From positions 1-58,089 of the forward strand of contig JBILLQ010000014.1 in the NCBI GenBank assembly GCA_044375975.1: a DNA stretch of 58,089 bases. Direction: 5' to 3'. Shown here one piece after another: positions 34,246 through 44,595 of this stretch. Each line of letters begins with the position of its first letter. Position 1 is the first letter of the stretch. Source of the DNA: UBA5018 sp044375975 (lineage in GTDB: Bacteria; Cyanobacteriota; Cyanobacteriia; PCC-6307; Cyanobiaceae). The notes below the pieces were generated by a model. The model ran no database searches, was not told the DNA's origin, and saw nothing but the letters and a program-made list of their open reading frames with translations. The translations under genes and the position numbers were made by a program.

Positions 34246-34304
34246 GCCGCAGCGCTAATAGCTGCGGCACTAGTAGCCCTGGAGCGATGGGCCCCAGGGC
34301 TACT
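34246..34304. repeat. Two adjacent hairpins before the ZIP transporter gene
   Basis: Hairpin one is GCCGCAGC/GCTGCGGC (34246-34253 with 34261-34268). Hairpin two is AGTAGCCCTGG/CCAGGGCTACT (34272-34282 with 34294-34304). No T-run follows, so neither is a normal terminator. They lie between the MEKHLA stop and the ZIP start. Confidence 0.55.
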
Positions 34305-34399
34305 GGCTGTAGCATTGGCAACTTCGCCGCCATGGCATTGGCAATGTTCAACCCTGCAAGCTTCTGGCGGTGCCAGTTGCCTAGCGGTGGCTACCTGTC

Positions 34400-35206
34400 T
34401 TGATTGAGCACAGCCAGCTCGCCCTAACTCTCACCTTCTTGGCAGGGCTCACCACCGGGATTGGTGGCATCATTGGCTTGAGCTCCAGACGTTTTAGCAC
34501 TGAGTTCATCACCATAGCCTTAGGATTTTCCGCCGGGGCCATGGTTTACGTCTCCCTGGTGGAGATCCTACCCAAGGCGCGGCTGGCGCTACAGCCCTTG
34601 CTGGGGGCGCAGCTGGGCTATGGCTGCACTGTGTTGGCTTTTTTCGCGGGCATACTGCTAATGGCGCTGGTGGATGGCCTATTGCCTACCCATCCAGCCG
34701 TCGAATCCATTCAAGACTTAGCGGCATCATTGGAACAGCCTGGACCCGAGCGCAGCAAGTTGTTGCGCATGGGTGTTTTTTCGGCTTTGGCTCTGTTTAT
34801 TCATAACTTTCCCGAGGGCCTGGCCACCTTCCTTGGCGCCTTGGAAAACCCCAAGGTGGGGCTCAGTATTGCCGTGGCAATTGCCATTCACAACATTCCC
34901 GAGGGCCTGGCGGTATCGGCTCCGGTATTTTTTGCCACCCGCAGCCGCAGCAAGGCTTTTTGGGCTTCTTTTCTGTCGGGGATGGCGGAGCCTTTGGGTG
35001 GATTAATGGGCTTTTTTTTGTTTCGCTCCTTCCCGAACCCACTGATTTTTGGCTTGGTATTTGCAGCAGTGGCCGGCGTAATGGTCTACGTATCACTGGA
35101 TGAGCTACTGCCAGCCGCCACAGGCTATGGCAACCACAGGCTAGCCATTGCCAGCTTGATCTCCGGGATGTTTGTGATGGCAGCTAGCTTAGTTTTACTA
35201 GTTTAA
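34400..35206 (+). CDS. ZIP-family metal transporter (ZupT-like)
   Basis: 268 aa with eight predicted membrane helices. The two signature metal-site helices are HNFPEGLATFLGAL and HNIPEGLAVSAP, with a further E in MAEPLGGLMGFF and DELLPAATGYG near the end. ZupT-type ZIPs take up Zn2+, Fe2+ and other divalent metals across the plasma membrane, driven by the proton or metal gradient. The start is TTG 34400, as no ATG fits. The stop TAA is part of MITE copy B, whose terminal repeat begins at 35205. No clear Zur box was seen upstream. Confidence 0.93.
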   Translation: MIEHSQLALTLTFLAGLTTGIGGIIGLSSRRFSTEFITIALGFSAGAMVYVSLVEILPKARLALQPLLGAQLGYGCTVLAFFAGILLMALVDGLLPTHPAVESIQDLAASLEQPGPERSKLLRMGVFSALALFIHNFPEGLATFLGALENPKVGLSIAVAIAIHNIPEGLAVSAPVFFATRSRSKAFWASFLSGMAEPLGGLMGFFLFRSFPNPLIFGLVFAAVAGVMVYVSLDELLPAATGYGNHRLAIASLISGMFVMAASLVLLV

Positions 35207-35307
35207 GGAGGCTCTGGGAAACCGCCATTTCGTTGCCCCAGCCAGATGAGAGCCATTGCGGCACCAGGGCTCAATTGATCATGGCTCGGTTTTTTCAGAG
35301 CCTCCTT
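35205..35307 (+). repeat. MITE-like element, copy B
   Basis: This is the best-preserved copy. The terminal inverted repeats AAGGAGGCTCTG and CAGAGCCTCCTT are perfect over 12 bp. The interior carries GCCCCAGCCAGATGAGAGCC and CACCAGGGCTCAATTG, shared with copy A. Its left terminus supplies the stop codon of the ZIP gene. Confidence 0.85.
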
Positions 35308-35847
35308 GAGGGCACCTCAAAAAATATCAAATTCCATCGATCTCAGCCTGAAAAAACGTTGGTGCGATCAACTAGCCCTGGGATCTGCTGAGCGGAACGG
35401 CCAATTTGCCACTGCGCCGCTAAACAAAACAAATGGCAACTGCCATTCCTGCCTAGCCGCCTCTAGCCCCCTGCAGCCTCTCGCCTTCACCTGAGGCGAA
35501 CCGGAAGCCTGGAGTGGAACTAAGAGCCTGGGGTGCGCCAGGAGCCGGCGGTGGAGCGGAGCATGAGGTGCTGCAGGAGCCTGGGGTTGGCGAGGAGCCA
35601 GAAGAGCGCCAGGAGCCGGGGGTGGAGCGATTTCCGGCTGCCCTTGTGTGATTAAGCGAGATTTCTAGCTTCCCTGCTGGGGGCCGGCAAAGGCTGTTCT
35701 GGCCCAGGCCCCTGGGGGTTTCCCCGGCTGGCGACCGCCGGCATGCCCTGGGGCTGGCTCGCTTGGTCAGGCTTGGATAACTGGCCCGGCCATAAACCTA
35801 TTTCGCTTCCAGGCTGCTTACAGTTCAAGCCGCCAACGAGGGGACGC
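35308..35847. other. Spacer upstream of flv3
   Basis: No gene supported. A GC-rich low-complexity stretch (35500-35640) repeats words such as AGGAGCCGG, GGAGCCTGGGG and GGTGGAGCG. CTTACAGTTC at 35818-35827 resembles one half of an HLR1 box but lacks a partner. Confidence 0.45.
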
Positions 35848-37602
35848 ATGGCCTCCGCCACCATCACCACCCCGCGCCTCAGCCTCCAGTGCGAGGCGAT
35901 CGGGTTTGACACCACGGCGATCCGTTCCCTCGACTGGGACCGCAGCCGTTTTGACATCGAGTTCGGGCTGCGCAATGGCACCACATACAACTCCTTTTTA
36001 GTGCGGGGTGAACGCACTGCGCTGATTGATACCAGCCATCTCAAATTCGCCGACAGCTGGCTGGAGCTGCTGGCGGAGCAGATTGATCCCAAGGCGATCG
36101 ATCAGCTGATCGTCAGCCACACCGAACCAGACCATTCCGGCCTGATCGGCCACCTGCTGGAGCTCAACCCCGAGTTGGAGATCGTCGCCTCCAAGGTGGC
36201 GATCCAGTTTCTCGAAAATCAGGTGCATCGCCCCTTCCGCAGCCGCGCTGTCAAAACTGGCGATTGCCTCGACCTGGGCACAAACCCCAGCAGCGGCATA
36301 GCGCATCGATTTGAGTTTCTCGCCGCCCCGAATCTGCACTGGCCAGATACTATTTTTTCCTACGACCACGGCAGCGGCATTCTGTTTACCTGTGATGCCT
36401 TTGGGTTGCACTACTGCAGTAACGAGCTGTTCGACCTGGATCCAGGTGCCATCGCCCCCGACTTCCGTTTCTACTACGACTGTTTGATGGGCCCCAACGC
36501 CCGCAGCGTATTGCAAGCCCTCAAGCGCATGCAAACCCTGCCGGCCATCGGCACCATCGCCGTGGGCCATGGTCCGCTGCTGCGCCATCACCTCAACCTC
36601 TGGTTGGGCGATTACCGCGAATGGAGCGAGGGCCGCAGCAAGGGCGAGGAATATGCCGCGGTTTGCTATGTGAGCCAATACGGCTTCTGCGACCGGATCA
36701 GTCAAGCGATCGCCCGGGGCATCGGCAAGGCGGAGGCCCAGGTGCAGCTGGTGGATCTACGGGCCACCGACCCCCAGGAACTGGCGGCCCTGGTAGGAGA
36801 AGCCAGCGCCGTGGTGGTGCCCACCTGGCCCGCCGCCGCCGATGCGGAGCTGCAGGCCAACATCGGCACCCTGCTGGCCGCCCTGCACCCAAAACAATGG
36901 CTGGCCGTTTACGACGCCTTTGGCGGCAACGATGAGCCGATAGATACGGTGGCCGACCAGCTGCGCAGCCTCGGCCAAAACACGGCCTTTGAGCCCCTGC
37001 GCATTCGCCAGGTACCCCAAGCCGACGACTACCAGCGCTGTGAGGAGGCCGGCACCGACCTGGGTCAACTGCTCAGCCGGGCCAAGTCGATCGCGGCGAT
37101 GAAGGCCATCGACGATCAATTGGAAAAGGCCTTGGGGCGCCTTAGCGGTGGGCTTTACGTGGTCACGGCCCGCCAGCTGGATGCCGAGGGGGGCAGCCGC
37201 AGCGGCGCCATGGTGGCCAGCTGGGTGAGCCAGGCCAGCTTCGCTCCACCGGGCCTCACCGTGGCCGTGTCCAAGGATCGCGCCATCGAGGCGCTGATGC
37301 AGGTGGGCGATCGCTTCGTGCTCAATATCCTGCGGGAAGACAACCATCAGCAATTGCTGCGCCATTTCCTCAAGCGCTTTCCACCCGGCGCCGATCGCTT
37401 TGCCGGCGTCCCCACCCTCGATGGGGTGGCCTCTGGTGGCCCCGTGCTAGCTGACGCCCTGGCCTTCCTGGGCTGTCGCGTAGCCCAACGGCTGGAGGCC
37501 CCCGATCACTGGATTGTCTACGCCGAGGTGGAGCAGGGCAATGTGTCCGACAACGAGGCCAGTACCGCCGTGCATCACCGCAAAGTGGGGAACCATTACT
37601 GA
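35848..37602 (+). CDS. flv3: Flavodiiron protein Flv3
   Basis: 584 aa. The domains are a metallo-beta-lactamase-like diiron domain (1-260), flavodoxin-like (about 270-410) and a C-terminal flavin reductase typical of cyanobacteria (about 440-584). Diiron ligands are canonical: H-x-E-x-D-H in SHTEPDHSGL (about residue 90), His in NLHWPDT, Asp in FTCDAFGLH and His in VGHGPLL. With Flv1 it reduces O2 to water using NAD(P)H as an electron sink downstream of photosystem I, protecting against light changes. ATG 35848 is preferred. Its TGA overlaps the flv1 ATG by one base, so the two are cotranslated. Confidence 0.93.
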   Translation: MASATITTPRLSLQCEAIGFDTTAIRSLDWDRSRFDIEFGLRNGTTYNSFLVRGERTALIDTSHLKFADSWLELLAEQIDPKAIDQLIVSHTEPDHSGLIGHLLELNPELEIVASKVAIQFLENQVHRPFRSRAVKTGDCLDLGTNPSSGIAHRFEFLAAPNLHWPDTIFSYDHGSGILFTCDAFGLHYCSNELFDLDPGAIAPDFRFYYDCLMGPNARSVLQALKRMQTLPAIGTIAVGHGPLLRHHLNLWLGDYREWSEGRSKGEEYAAVCYVSQYGFCDRISQAIARGIGKAEAQVQLVDLRATDPQELAALVGEASAVVVPTWPAAADAELQANIGTLLAALHPKQWLAVYDAFGGNDEPIDTVADQLRSLGQNTAFEPLRIRQVPQADDYQRCEEAGTDLGQLLSRAKSIAAMKAIDDQLEKALGRLSGGLYVVTARQLDAEGGSRSGAMVASWVSQASFAPPGLTVAVSKDRAIEALMQVGDRFVLNILREDNHQQLLRHFLKRFPPGADRFAGVPTLDGVASGGPVLADALAFLGCRVAQRLEAPDHWIVYAEVEQGNVSDNEASTAVHHRKVGNHY

Positions 37603-39575
37603 TGGCCGTTTCCATCACCGCCCCCACCTCTGCCCAGGCACCGGCCCCCATTGAGCGCCAGGTGATCTGCCTGGAGATCGAGCCCGGCCTGGTCTGCCTG
37701 CGGGGCCTCAGCCCCCAGCGACTGCGCTTTGAGGTGGAGTACGGCCTGGAACGGGGCACCACCGCCAACTCCTTCCTGCTGGAAGGCGGTATGGGCAGCG
37801 GCGGCCAGTTGGTGCCTCCGGTGTTGGTGCATCCGCCCGGCGCCTCCTTCGCCGCGGCCTTCCTGGAGCAGCTGCGCCGGCTGGTGCCCGCCGATGCCGC
37901 CTTGAAGGTGGTGGTGGGCCACGTCAATCCCAACCGGGTGGCCCTGCTGCGGCAACTGGCAGAAGGCTGGCCCCAGCTGATGCTGGTGGCCTCCAACACC
38001 GGCGCCAAGTTGTTGGCGGAGCTATGGCAACAGCGCAAACCTGTTCCTCCCGCCCAGAGCTCCACCCCATCTAGTGGCGCGCCATCTAGTAACGCCCCAT
38101 CGAGTAGCGCCTCATCAACTGGCACTACAGCCAGTAATTCCCCAGCAACTGGCGCTGAATCGGGCGGCGACGGCTCGCCGGCCGAAGCGCCGATTCCAGC
38201 CTTACCCCCCATTGACGTGGTCAAGCAGGAGGTGAGCCGCAAGCTGGCCAATGGCTATCAACTGCGGCTGATTCCCACCCCCACCCCCCGCTGGCCCGGA
38301 GCGCTGGTGGCCTTCGAGGAACGCACTGGCCTGTTACTCAGTGGCAAGTTCTTCGCGGCCCATCTCTGCACCGAAAGCTGGGCAGAAGCCAACCGCAGCA
38401 GCACAGAAGAAGATCGCCGCTATTTCTACGACTGCCTGATGGCGCCGATGGCCCGCCAGGTGGAAAGCGTCGTCGAGCGGCTGGAGGAGTTAGACATTCG
38501 CTGTATAGCGCCGGGCCATGGCCCGGCGATTGCCGAGAGCTGGCGCAGCCTGTTGGTGGATTACCGCCGCTGGGGCGAACCCCAAGAGCGTTCCCGCCTC
38601 GCCGTGGCCCTGCTCTACGCCAGTGCCTACGGCAACACCGCCGCCATCGCCGACGCATTGGCCCAAGGCGTGGCCCGCACCGGCGTGCGGGTGGAGAGTA
38701 TCAACTGCGAATTTGCTCCGCCTGATCAACTGATCGAGGCCATCGGCCGCTGTGATGCGCTTTTGATTGGCTCTCCCACCCTCGGTGGCCATGCCCCCAC
38801 CCCGATCGTGTCGGCCCTGGGCACGGTGTTGGCCGAAGCCGATCGGGCCAAGCCGGTGGGCGTATTTGGCAGCTTTGGCTGGAGCGGCGAAGCGCTGGAT
38901 CTGCTGGAGAGCAAGCTGCGCGACGGCGGTTTTCGCTTCGCATTCCAGCCGATCCGGGTGAAGTTCAGTCCCGATGCCGCCACTATCAAGGCGATCGAAG
39001 AAACCGGCACCGGTCTTGGTCGTCAACTGCTTAGCGACCAGCGCAGCAGCCAGCGGCGCGCCAGCATCGGCGGCCTGAACGAGAGCCGCAGCAACCCAGC
39101 CGTCCTGGCCCTGGGCCGGGTGGTGGGCTCCCTCTGCGTGCTCACCACCGAACGCGGCGAGGGGCAGGGCCGGCTCAGCGGCGCCATGGTGGCCAGCTGG
39201 GTAAGCCAGGCCAGCTTCACGCCGCCGGGCTTCACCGTGGCGGTGGCCAAGGACAGGGCGGTGGAAAGTCTGCTGCACGTCGGTGATACCTTCCTGCTCA
39301 ATGTGCTCGCCGAGGGCCGCGATAGCGGGCCGATGAAGCAGTTCCTCAAGCCATTTGCCCCCGGCGCCGATCGCTTTGCCGGCTTGGAGTTGCTGCGCAG
39401 CCCCTCAGGCCAGCCAATCTTGCCAGAGGCCCTGGCCTGGCTGGAAGCGAAGGTAAATCAGCGGATGGAATGCGGCGATCACTGGCTGATCTATGCCCAG
39501 GTAAACCATGGCGGACTGCTAGACGCGCTTGGCACCACCGCCGTTCACCAGCGTCGCAACGGCAGCAGCTATTAA
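37602..39575 (+). CDS. flv1: Flavodiiron protein Flv1 with a Ser-rich insertion
   Basis: 657 aa, about 60-80 longer than I expect. Three domains as in Flv3. The diiron site is non-canonical, the mark of Flv1: GHVNPNRVA replaces H-x-E-x-D-H, Arg stands in TPTPRWPGA for His, and Lys in LLSGKFF for Asp; only GHGP is kept. It is the partner of Flv3 in the photosynthetic O2-reduction heterodimer. Residues about 147-198 are a low-complexity Ser/Pro/Ala/Thr stretch (38041-38196) made of repeated CCATCTAGTGGC-like words, inside the beta-lactamase-like domain, with no frame break. An ATG overlapping the flv3 stop is used. Confidence 0.92.
   Translation: MAVSITAPTSAQAPAPIERQVICLEIEPGLVCLRGLSPQRLRFEVEYGLERGTTANSFLLEGGMGSGGQLVPPVLVHPPGASFAAAFLEQLRRLVPADAALKVVVGHVNPNRVALLRQLAEGWPQLMLVASNTGAKLLAELWQQRKPVPPAQSSTPSSGAPSSNAPSSSASSTGTTASNSPATGAESGGDGSPAEAPIPALPPIDVVKQEVSRKLANGYQLRLIPTPTPRWPGALVAFEERTGLLLSGKFFAAHLCTESWAEANRSSTEEDRRYFYDCLMAPMARQVESVVERLEELDIRCIAPGHGPAIAESWRSLLVDYRRWGEPQERSRLAVALLYASAYGNTAAIADALAQGVARTGVRVESINCEFAPPDQLIEAIGRCDALLIGSPTLGGHAPTPIVSALGTVLAEADRAKPVGVFGSFGWSGEALDLLESKLRDGGFRFAFQPIRVKFSPDAATIKAIEETGTGLGRQLLSDQRSSQRRASIGGLNESRSNPAVLALGRVVGSLCVLTTERGEGQGRLSGAMVASWVSQASFTPPGFTVAVAKDRAVESLLHVGDTFLLNVLAEGRDSGPMKQFLKPFAPGADRFAGLELLRSPSGQPILPEALAWLEAKVNQRMECGDHWLIYAQVNHGGLLDALGTTAVHQRRNGSSY
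38041..38196 (+). repeat. Degenerate short repeats inside flv1
   Basis: Repeated words CCATCTAGTGGC, CCATCTAGTAAC, CCATCGAGTAGC, TCATCAACTGGC and CCAGCAACTGGC (period about 15) encode the Ser/Pro/Ala-rich insertion. Confidence 0.7.
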
Positions 39576-40414
<839 letters not shown>

Positions 40415-40699
40415 TCAGGCAGCCTGCGGCGGCGGGGTGGGATCACCGGCCAGCTGAAACGGGATCACCACCGTGGCCCAATGATCGGGGCGCTGGGGGC
40501 GCTGGCGCTTGGGCCGTCTCATGCCAAAGGGGACCCGCACCAGGTTGGTGAGTTCAGACTTGGGGGGCTCTGGCATCCAGATGAGGCTCGCAGTCAAGCA
40601 AGTTAATTCTGAACCACTAGCTTCTGGCTTGGATCCGGCGGTGGCCGCCCTGGCACCTGGCTGACCGGCGCCAGGGCCGCTTGGATGGTTGCCGCTCAT
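40415..40699 (-). CDS. Hypothetical protein (94 aa)
   Basis: Starts MSGNHPSGPGAGQPG; the C-terminal half is better ordered (LTCLTASLIWMPEPPKSE, LTNLVRVPFGMRRPKRQ, HWATVVIPFQLAG). Basic, no signal or membrane segment. The ATG at 40699 has GAGGGA before it; a longer frame to 40735 starts without a ribosome site. A Fur/Zur-like palindrome lies 73-87 bp upstream. Family unknown; coding nature moderately likely. Confidence 0.5.
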   Translation of the reverse strand: MSGNHPSGPGAGQPGARAATAGSKPEASGSELTCLTASLIWMPEPPKSELTNLVRVPFGMRRPKRQRPQRPDHWATVVIPFQLAGDPTPPPQAA

Positions 40700-40771
40700 G
40701 GTCCCTCGGTGAATGAATGGCCCGATCTGCGGCAAAGTGCGGCAGATTCGCAGACCGACAAATCGATCTTA

Positions 40772-40786
40772 ATAATAAATCATTAT
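40772..40786. promoter_or_regulatory. Fur/Zur-like palindrome
   Basis: ATAATAAATCATTAT is a 7-1-7 inverted repeat with one mismatched pair, close to the TGATAATnATTATCA pattern of Fur-family metal regulators. It lies upstream of the 94-aa gene on the minus strand. AT-rich chance palindromes are possible. Confidence 0.3.
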
Positions 40787-40966
40787 CTGCATTTGAGCCC
40801 CCAAGGTGAGCAGAAAATGCCGCAGATCAGATTCCAATCTGCGATGTGCTGCCCTTGAGAGCCTTTGAGCAACAGCGGTTAGCAGGCGTGAGAATCAGCT
40901 TCACGTCTGATCGGTGGGCGCTGTCTGGCTGGGAGCTTAATGGCTTGGCGCTGGCTGGCTAGCAGG

Positions 40967-41050
40967 GAGCTTGATGACTTGAGCTTGATGACTTGAGCTT
41001 GATGACCGGAGCTTGATAACTGGGAACTTGATAACTGGGAGCTTGACAAT
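40967..41050. repeat. 14-bp tandem array (GAGCTTGATGACTT type)
   Basis: Units at 40967, 40981, 40995 and 41009 are 14 bp, the next is 15 bp, then a partial one. They differ mainly in the last four bases (ACTT, ACTT, ACCG, ACTG). Confidence 0.8.
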
Positions 41051-41428
41051 CAGCCTTACGGTCTGATCGGTGAGCGCTTGATGACTGATGGCTTGAGGGT
41101 TAGGGTGCTGAGGGCTTGGGCAAATGGAGCTAAACAGATGCTGGGCGTTGGCAGCCATTTCGTCGGTCCAAATCTGCCGCCGGCGAAGTCTCAGCTTCGA
41201 CTGGGTGTTGAGCTGGACAGGATCTTGCCTGGGGCAGGGTTTTTCAATTTTCTTGCCTTACCCAGAAAAGCCTCTTTACTTGCAACTAAACTCTCATAGC
41301 AGTTTCTTCCGCCAGGAAGCGTGTTCTTCTATACAAAAGCTTCACATGGCTCAGGGCCCCTGGGATGGAGAGCCCCTGAGTGGATTGTCTAGTGGGCAAG
41401 GGGGCCCGACTAAGGGCGATCTGTTGAA

Positions 41429-44400
41429 TTAAGTCGTCGGGGAGGCAAGGCTGCTGGCCAGCTCCTCCACCGAGGCACAGGTGCAGATCAAGTTGCGATC
41501 GCCGTAGGCGTTGTCGATGCGAGCCACAGCTGGCCATAGCTTGTGGTCCCTTTGGGCCTCGCCGGCGGGGAAAGCGGCTGCGGCGCGGCTGTAGGGGCGA
41601 TCCCAGCACTCGGCGGTTACCGCGGCCAGGGTGTGGGGGGCCCGCTTGAGCGGATTGTCCCTGGGGTCACTTTGGCCCGCTTCGATGGCGGCGACCTCGG
41701 CGCGAATCGCCTTCATTGCCTGGCAGAAGCGGTTCAACTCCCCCAGCGACTCACTTTCGGTGGGCTCCACCATCACCGTGCCAGCCACGGGCCAGCTCAC
41801 GGTGGGGGCATGGAAGCCGTAATCCATCAACCGCTTGGCCAGATCCTCCACCTCGAGGCCGGCACTGCGCTTGATCGGCCGCAGATCGAAGATGCACTCG
41901 TGAGCCACCCGGCCAGTGGCGCCGCGATAGAGCACGGGGAAGGCGTCATCCAGTTGCTCCGCCATCCAGTTGGCCGCCAGCAGGGCCACGGCGCTGGCCT
42001 GGCGCAGGCCAGCTCCCCCCATCATGCGGATGTACATCCAGCAGATCGGCAGGATCGAGGCGCTGCCCCAGGGGGCGGCACTCACCGGCCCAATGGCCTG
42101 GGCGCCTCCACAGCTGGGGGCAAGGGGATGGCCTGGCAGGAAGGGCAGCAAATGTTCAGCCACGGCAATCGGCCCGACCCCAGGGCCACCGCCACCATGG
42201 GGAATGCAGAAGGTCTTGTGCAGATTTAGGTGACAGACATCGGCGCCATAACGGCCTGGCTGACATAGCCCCACCTGGGCGTTGAGGTTGGCCCCGTCTA
42301 GGTAAACCTGGCCGCCGTGGCGATGCACCAGGGCGCAGATCTCGACGATGGCAGTTTCAAATACCCCATGGGTGGAGGGGTAGGTGACCATCAGGGCGGC
42401 CAGGTAATCGGCGTGCAGAGCCGCCTTGGCGGCCAGGTCGGCCAACTCGATATTGCCCTGGTGATCGCAGGCCACCGGCACCACCTGCAGGCCGGCCATC
42501 ACGGCGCTGGCGGGATTGGTGCCGTGGGCGCTGGTGGGAATCAGGCACACCCGGCGATGGCCCTGGCCGCGGCTTTGGTGGTAGGCACGAATTACCAGCA
42601 GGCCGGCGTATTCCCCCTGGGAACCGGCATTGGGCTGCAGGGATACGCCGGCAAAGCCGGTGATCGCCGCCAGCCAGTTTTCTAGATCGCTGATCAGGCG
42701 TCGATAGCCTGCGCACTGCGCAGCTGGGGCGAAGGGATGCAGTGCCGCAAAAGCCGGCCAGCTAACCGGAGCCAACTCCACGGCGGCGTTGAGCTTCATG
42801 GTGCAACTGCCGAGGGGAATCATCCCATGCACCAAGGAAAAATCCCTACTTACCAGCCGTTGAATATATCGCATTAGTTCAGACTCGCTGCGATAGCGGT
42901 GGAACACCTCCTGCCGCAACCAGCCGCCCTGCCGCAGCGGTATGGCGTTTTGCCACAGCTGGCGCTCGGGGGCCTCCAGGGCGGAGGCGGCCGCCAGCTC
43001 GGCATCCACCTGGCTCAATAGCCGGGCAGCCATGCCAGCCCCCTGGCCAGGGCCAGGCTCGGCCAGGGCCAGCAGCAAACGATCCAGTTCCGCCGCGTCG
43101 CTCAACTCATCAAGGCTGATGCCAAAGCCAGCGGTATCGGCGCGCAGATTGAATCCAGCCGCCGCCGCTCGCGCCAAGATCGCCGCCGCCTGCGGCGTCT
43201 CGACGCTGAGGGTGTCAAAGCCAGGCCCGGGCAGGGGAGCCAGACCCAACTCCGAAAGCCCCTTAGCCAGGGCCTCCCGCAGCCGCAGGATGCGGCGGGC
43301 GATAACCGCCAGGCCATCGGGGCCGTGGTGCACCGCATAGAAGCCGGCCATTACGGCTAGCAGCACCTGGGCGGTGCAGATGTTGCTGGTGGCCTTGTCC
43401 CGGCGGATGTGCTGTTCGCGGGTTTGCAGCGCCAGGCGCAGGGCCGGCCGGCCCTCGCTATCTAGGGATTGGCCCACCAGGCGACCGGGAATTTGGCGCT
43501 TATGGGCCTCGGTGGTGGCAAAGAAAGCGGCATGGGGACCGCCAAATCCGATCGGGATGCCGAAGCGTTGGCTGCTGCCCACGGCGATCTCCACGCCGAG
43601 CTGGGCCACCGGGGCCATCAGCACCTGGGCCATTGGATCGACGGCGGCCGTGACCATGGCGCCCGCAGCGCGGGCGGCGGCGATCAGGGCCGCCGGGTTC
43701 CATAGCCGGCCACTGGCCCCCGGCAGCTGCAGCAGCAGGCCAAAAACGCCGGCAAACGGATCGGCATCGCCCGGCGCGGCGGTTTCAGGCGCGGCGGTTT
43801 CGATGGCGGCCAGCAATGCCGCTGGATCCACGCTCTCCAAGACGATGCCCAGGGGCTCGGCCCTGGTGCGCAGAACGGCCAGGGTTTGGGGGAAGAGGTC
43901 GGCATCCACCAGGAAGCGCCGGGCCTGGGGCTGGCGGCAGGCGCTGAAACTGAGGCCCATCGCCTCGGCCGCCGCCGTGCCCTCATCGAGCAGGGAGGCA
44001 TTGGCAATCGGCAGCCCCGTGAGCTCGGCGATCAGGGTTTGAAAGTTGAGCAAGGCCTCCAGTCGCCCCTGGGCAATCTCCGCTTGGTATGGGGTGTAGG
44101 CGGTGTACCAGGCTGGGTTTTCGAACACGTGGCGCTGCAACAGCGCCGGCGTCACCGTGGCGGCGTAGCCCAGGCCAATCAGGCTGCGGCAGGTTTGGTT
44201 GGCGGCGGCGATCTGGGCCAGTTCCGCCAGGGCTTGGGCCTCATCGCAGCCCTGGGGCAGTCCCTGGGCTGCAAATTCAGGCGGCAGCAAAATGTCTGGC
44301 GGCACCACCTCGGCCACAAAGCTCTCCAGATCGCTGCAGCCCAGTTCGGCCAGCATCTGGGCCTGCTCCGCTGCCGAGGGGCCGATGTGGCGAACTACGA

Positions 44401-44470
44401 AGGGGCTCTGGCCCGGTGCGCTGGCAGGTGCCTGAGCAATGGCGGTAGCTCCAGGCACGGTGGCGGTCAC
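41429..44470 (-). CDS. gcvP: Glycine dehydrogenase (decarboxylating), P protein
   Basis: 1013 aa, the fused full-length form. This PLP enzyme decarboxylates glycine and passes the aminomethyl group to lipoyl-GcvH; in cyanobacteria it takes part in photorespiratory glycine use. The PLP lysine is in HLNLHKTFCIPHGGGGPGVG, Lys near residue 752. The N-terminal half has FVVRHIGPSAAEQAQM and NASLLDEGTAAAEAM, and the C-terminal half has GSCTMKLNA and PNAGSQGEYAG. ATG 44470 gives a short Ala/Pro-rich lead before RHIGP. It lies downstream of gcvH on the same strand with a hairpin between. Confidence 0.97.
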   Translation of the reverse strand: MTATVPGATAIAQAPASAPGQSPFVVRHIGPSAAEQAQMLAELGCSDLESFVAEVVPPDILLPPEFAAQGLPQGCDEAQALAELAQIAAANQTCRSLIGLGYAATVTPALLQRHVFENPAWYTAYTPYQAEIAQGRLEALLNFQTLIAELTGLPIANASLLDEGTAAAEAMGLSFSACRQPQARRFLVDADLFPQTLAVLRTRAEPLGIVLESVDPAALLAAIETAAPETAAPGDADPFAGVFGLLLQLPGASGRLWNPAALIAAARAAGAMVTAAVDPMAQVLMAPVAQLGVEIAVGSSQRFGIPIGFGGPHAAFFATTEAHKRQIPGRLVGQSLDSEGRPALRLALQTREQHIRRDKATSNICTAQVLLAVMAGFYAVHHGPDGLAVIARRILRLREALAKGLSELGLAPLPGPGFDTLSVETPQAAAILARAAAAGFNLRADTAGFGISLDELSDAAELDRLLLALAEPGPGQGAGMAARLLSQVDAELAAASALEAPERQLWQNAIPLRQGGWLRQEVFHRYRSESELMRYIQRLVSRDFSLVHGMIPLGSCTMKLNAAVELAPVSWPAFAALHPFAPAAQCAGYRRLISDLENWLAAITGFAGVSLQPNAGSQGEYAGLLVIRAYHQSRGQGHRRVCLIPTSAHGTNPASAVMAGLQVVPVACDHQGNIELADLAAKAALHADYLAALMVTYPSTHGVFETAIVEICALVHRHGGQVYLDGANLNAQVGLCQPGRYGADVCHLNLHKTFCIPHGGGGPGVGPIAVAEHLLPFLPGHPLAPSCGGAQAIGPVSAAPWGSASILPICWMYIRMMGGAGLRQASAVALLAANWMAEQLDDAFPVLYRGATGRVAHECIFDLRPIKRSAGLEVEDLAKRLMDYGFHAPTVSWPVAGTVMVEPTESESLGELNRFCQAMKAIRAEVAAIEAGQSDPRDNPLKRAPHTLAAVTAECWDRPYSRAAAAFPAGEAQRDHKLWPAVARIDNAYGDRNLICTCASVEELASSLASPTT

Positions 44471-44595
44471 GGCCCAAGCGGCAAAGGTGGGCGGATCCTA
44501 GGAACCTCTACTGGCGTCCTAACTAACTTGCGGCGATTCCTGATCCACAGCGGCCAACCAAACTTCCCAGCTCACCAGGCTTCCCAGCTCAATGG

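Larger units (their letters stand above)
40700..41428. other. Repeat-rich spacer between the 94-aa gene and gcvP
   Basis: It holds a Fur/Zur-like palindrome (40772-40786), the 14-bp tandem array at 40967-41050, and duplicated words around GTCTGATCGGTG (40903 and 41060 regions). An ORF at 41124-41432 is not convincing. No gene supported. Confidence 0.5.

Noticed and set aside
41124..41432. Plus-strand ORF of 102 codons between the repeat spacer and gcvP
   Set aside because: Composition is not protein-like, no ribosome site, and it overlaps the tail of gcvP; no similarity recognised.
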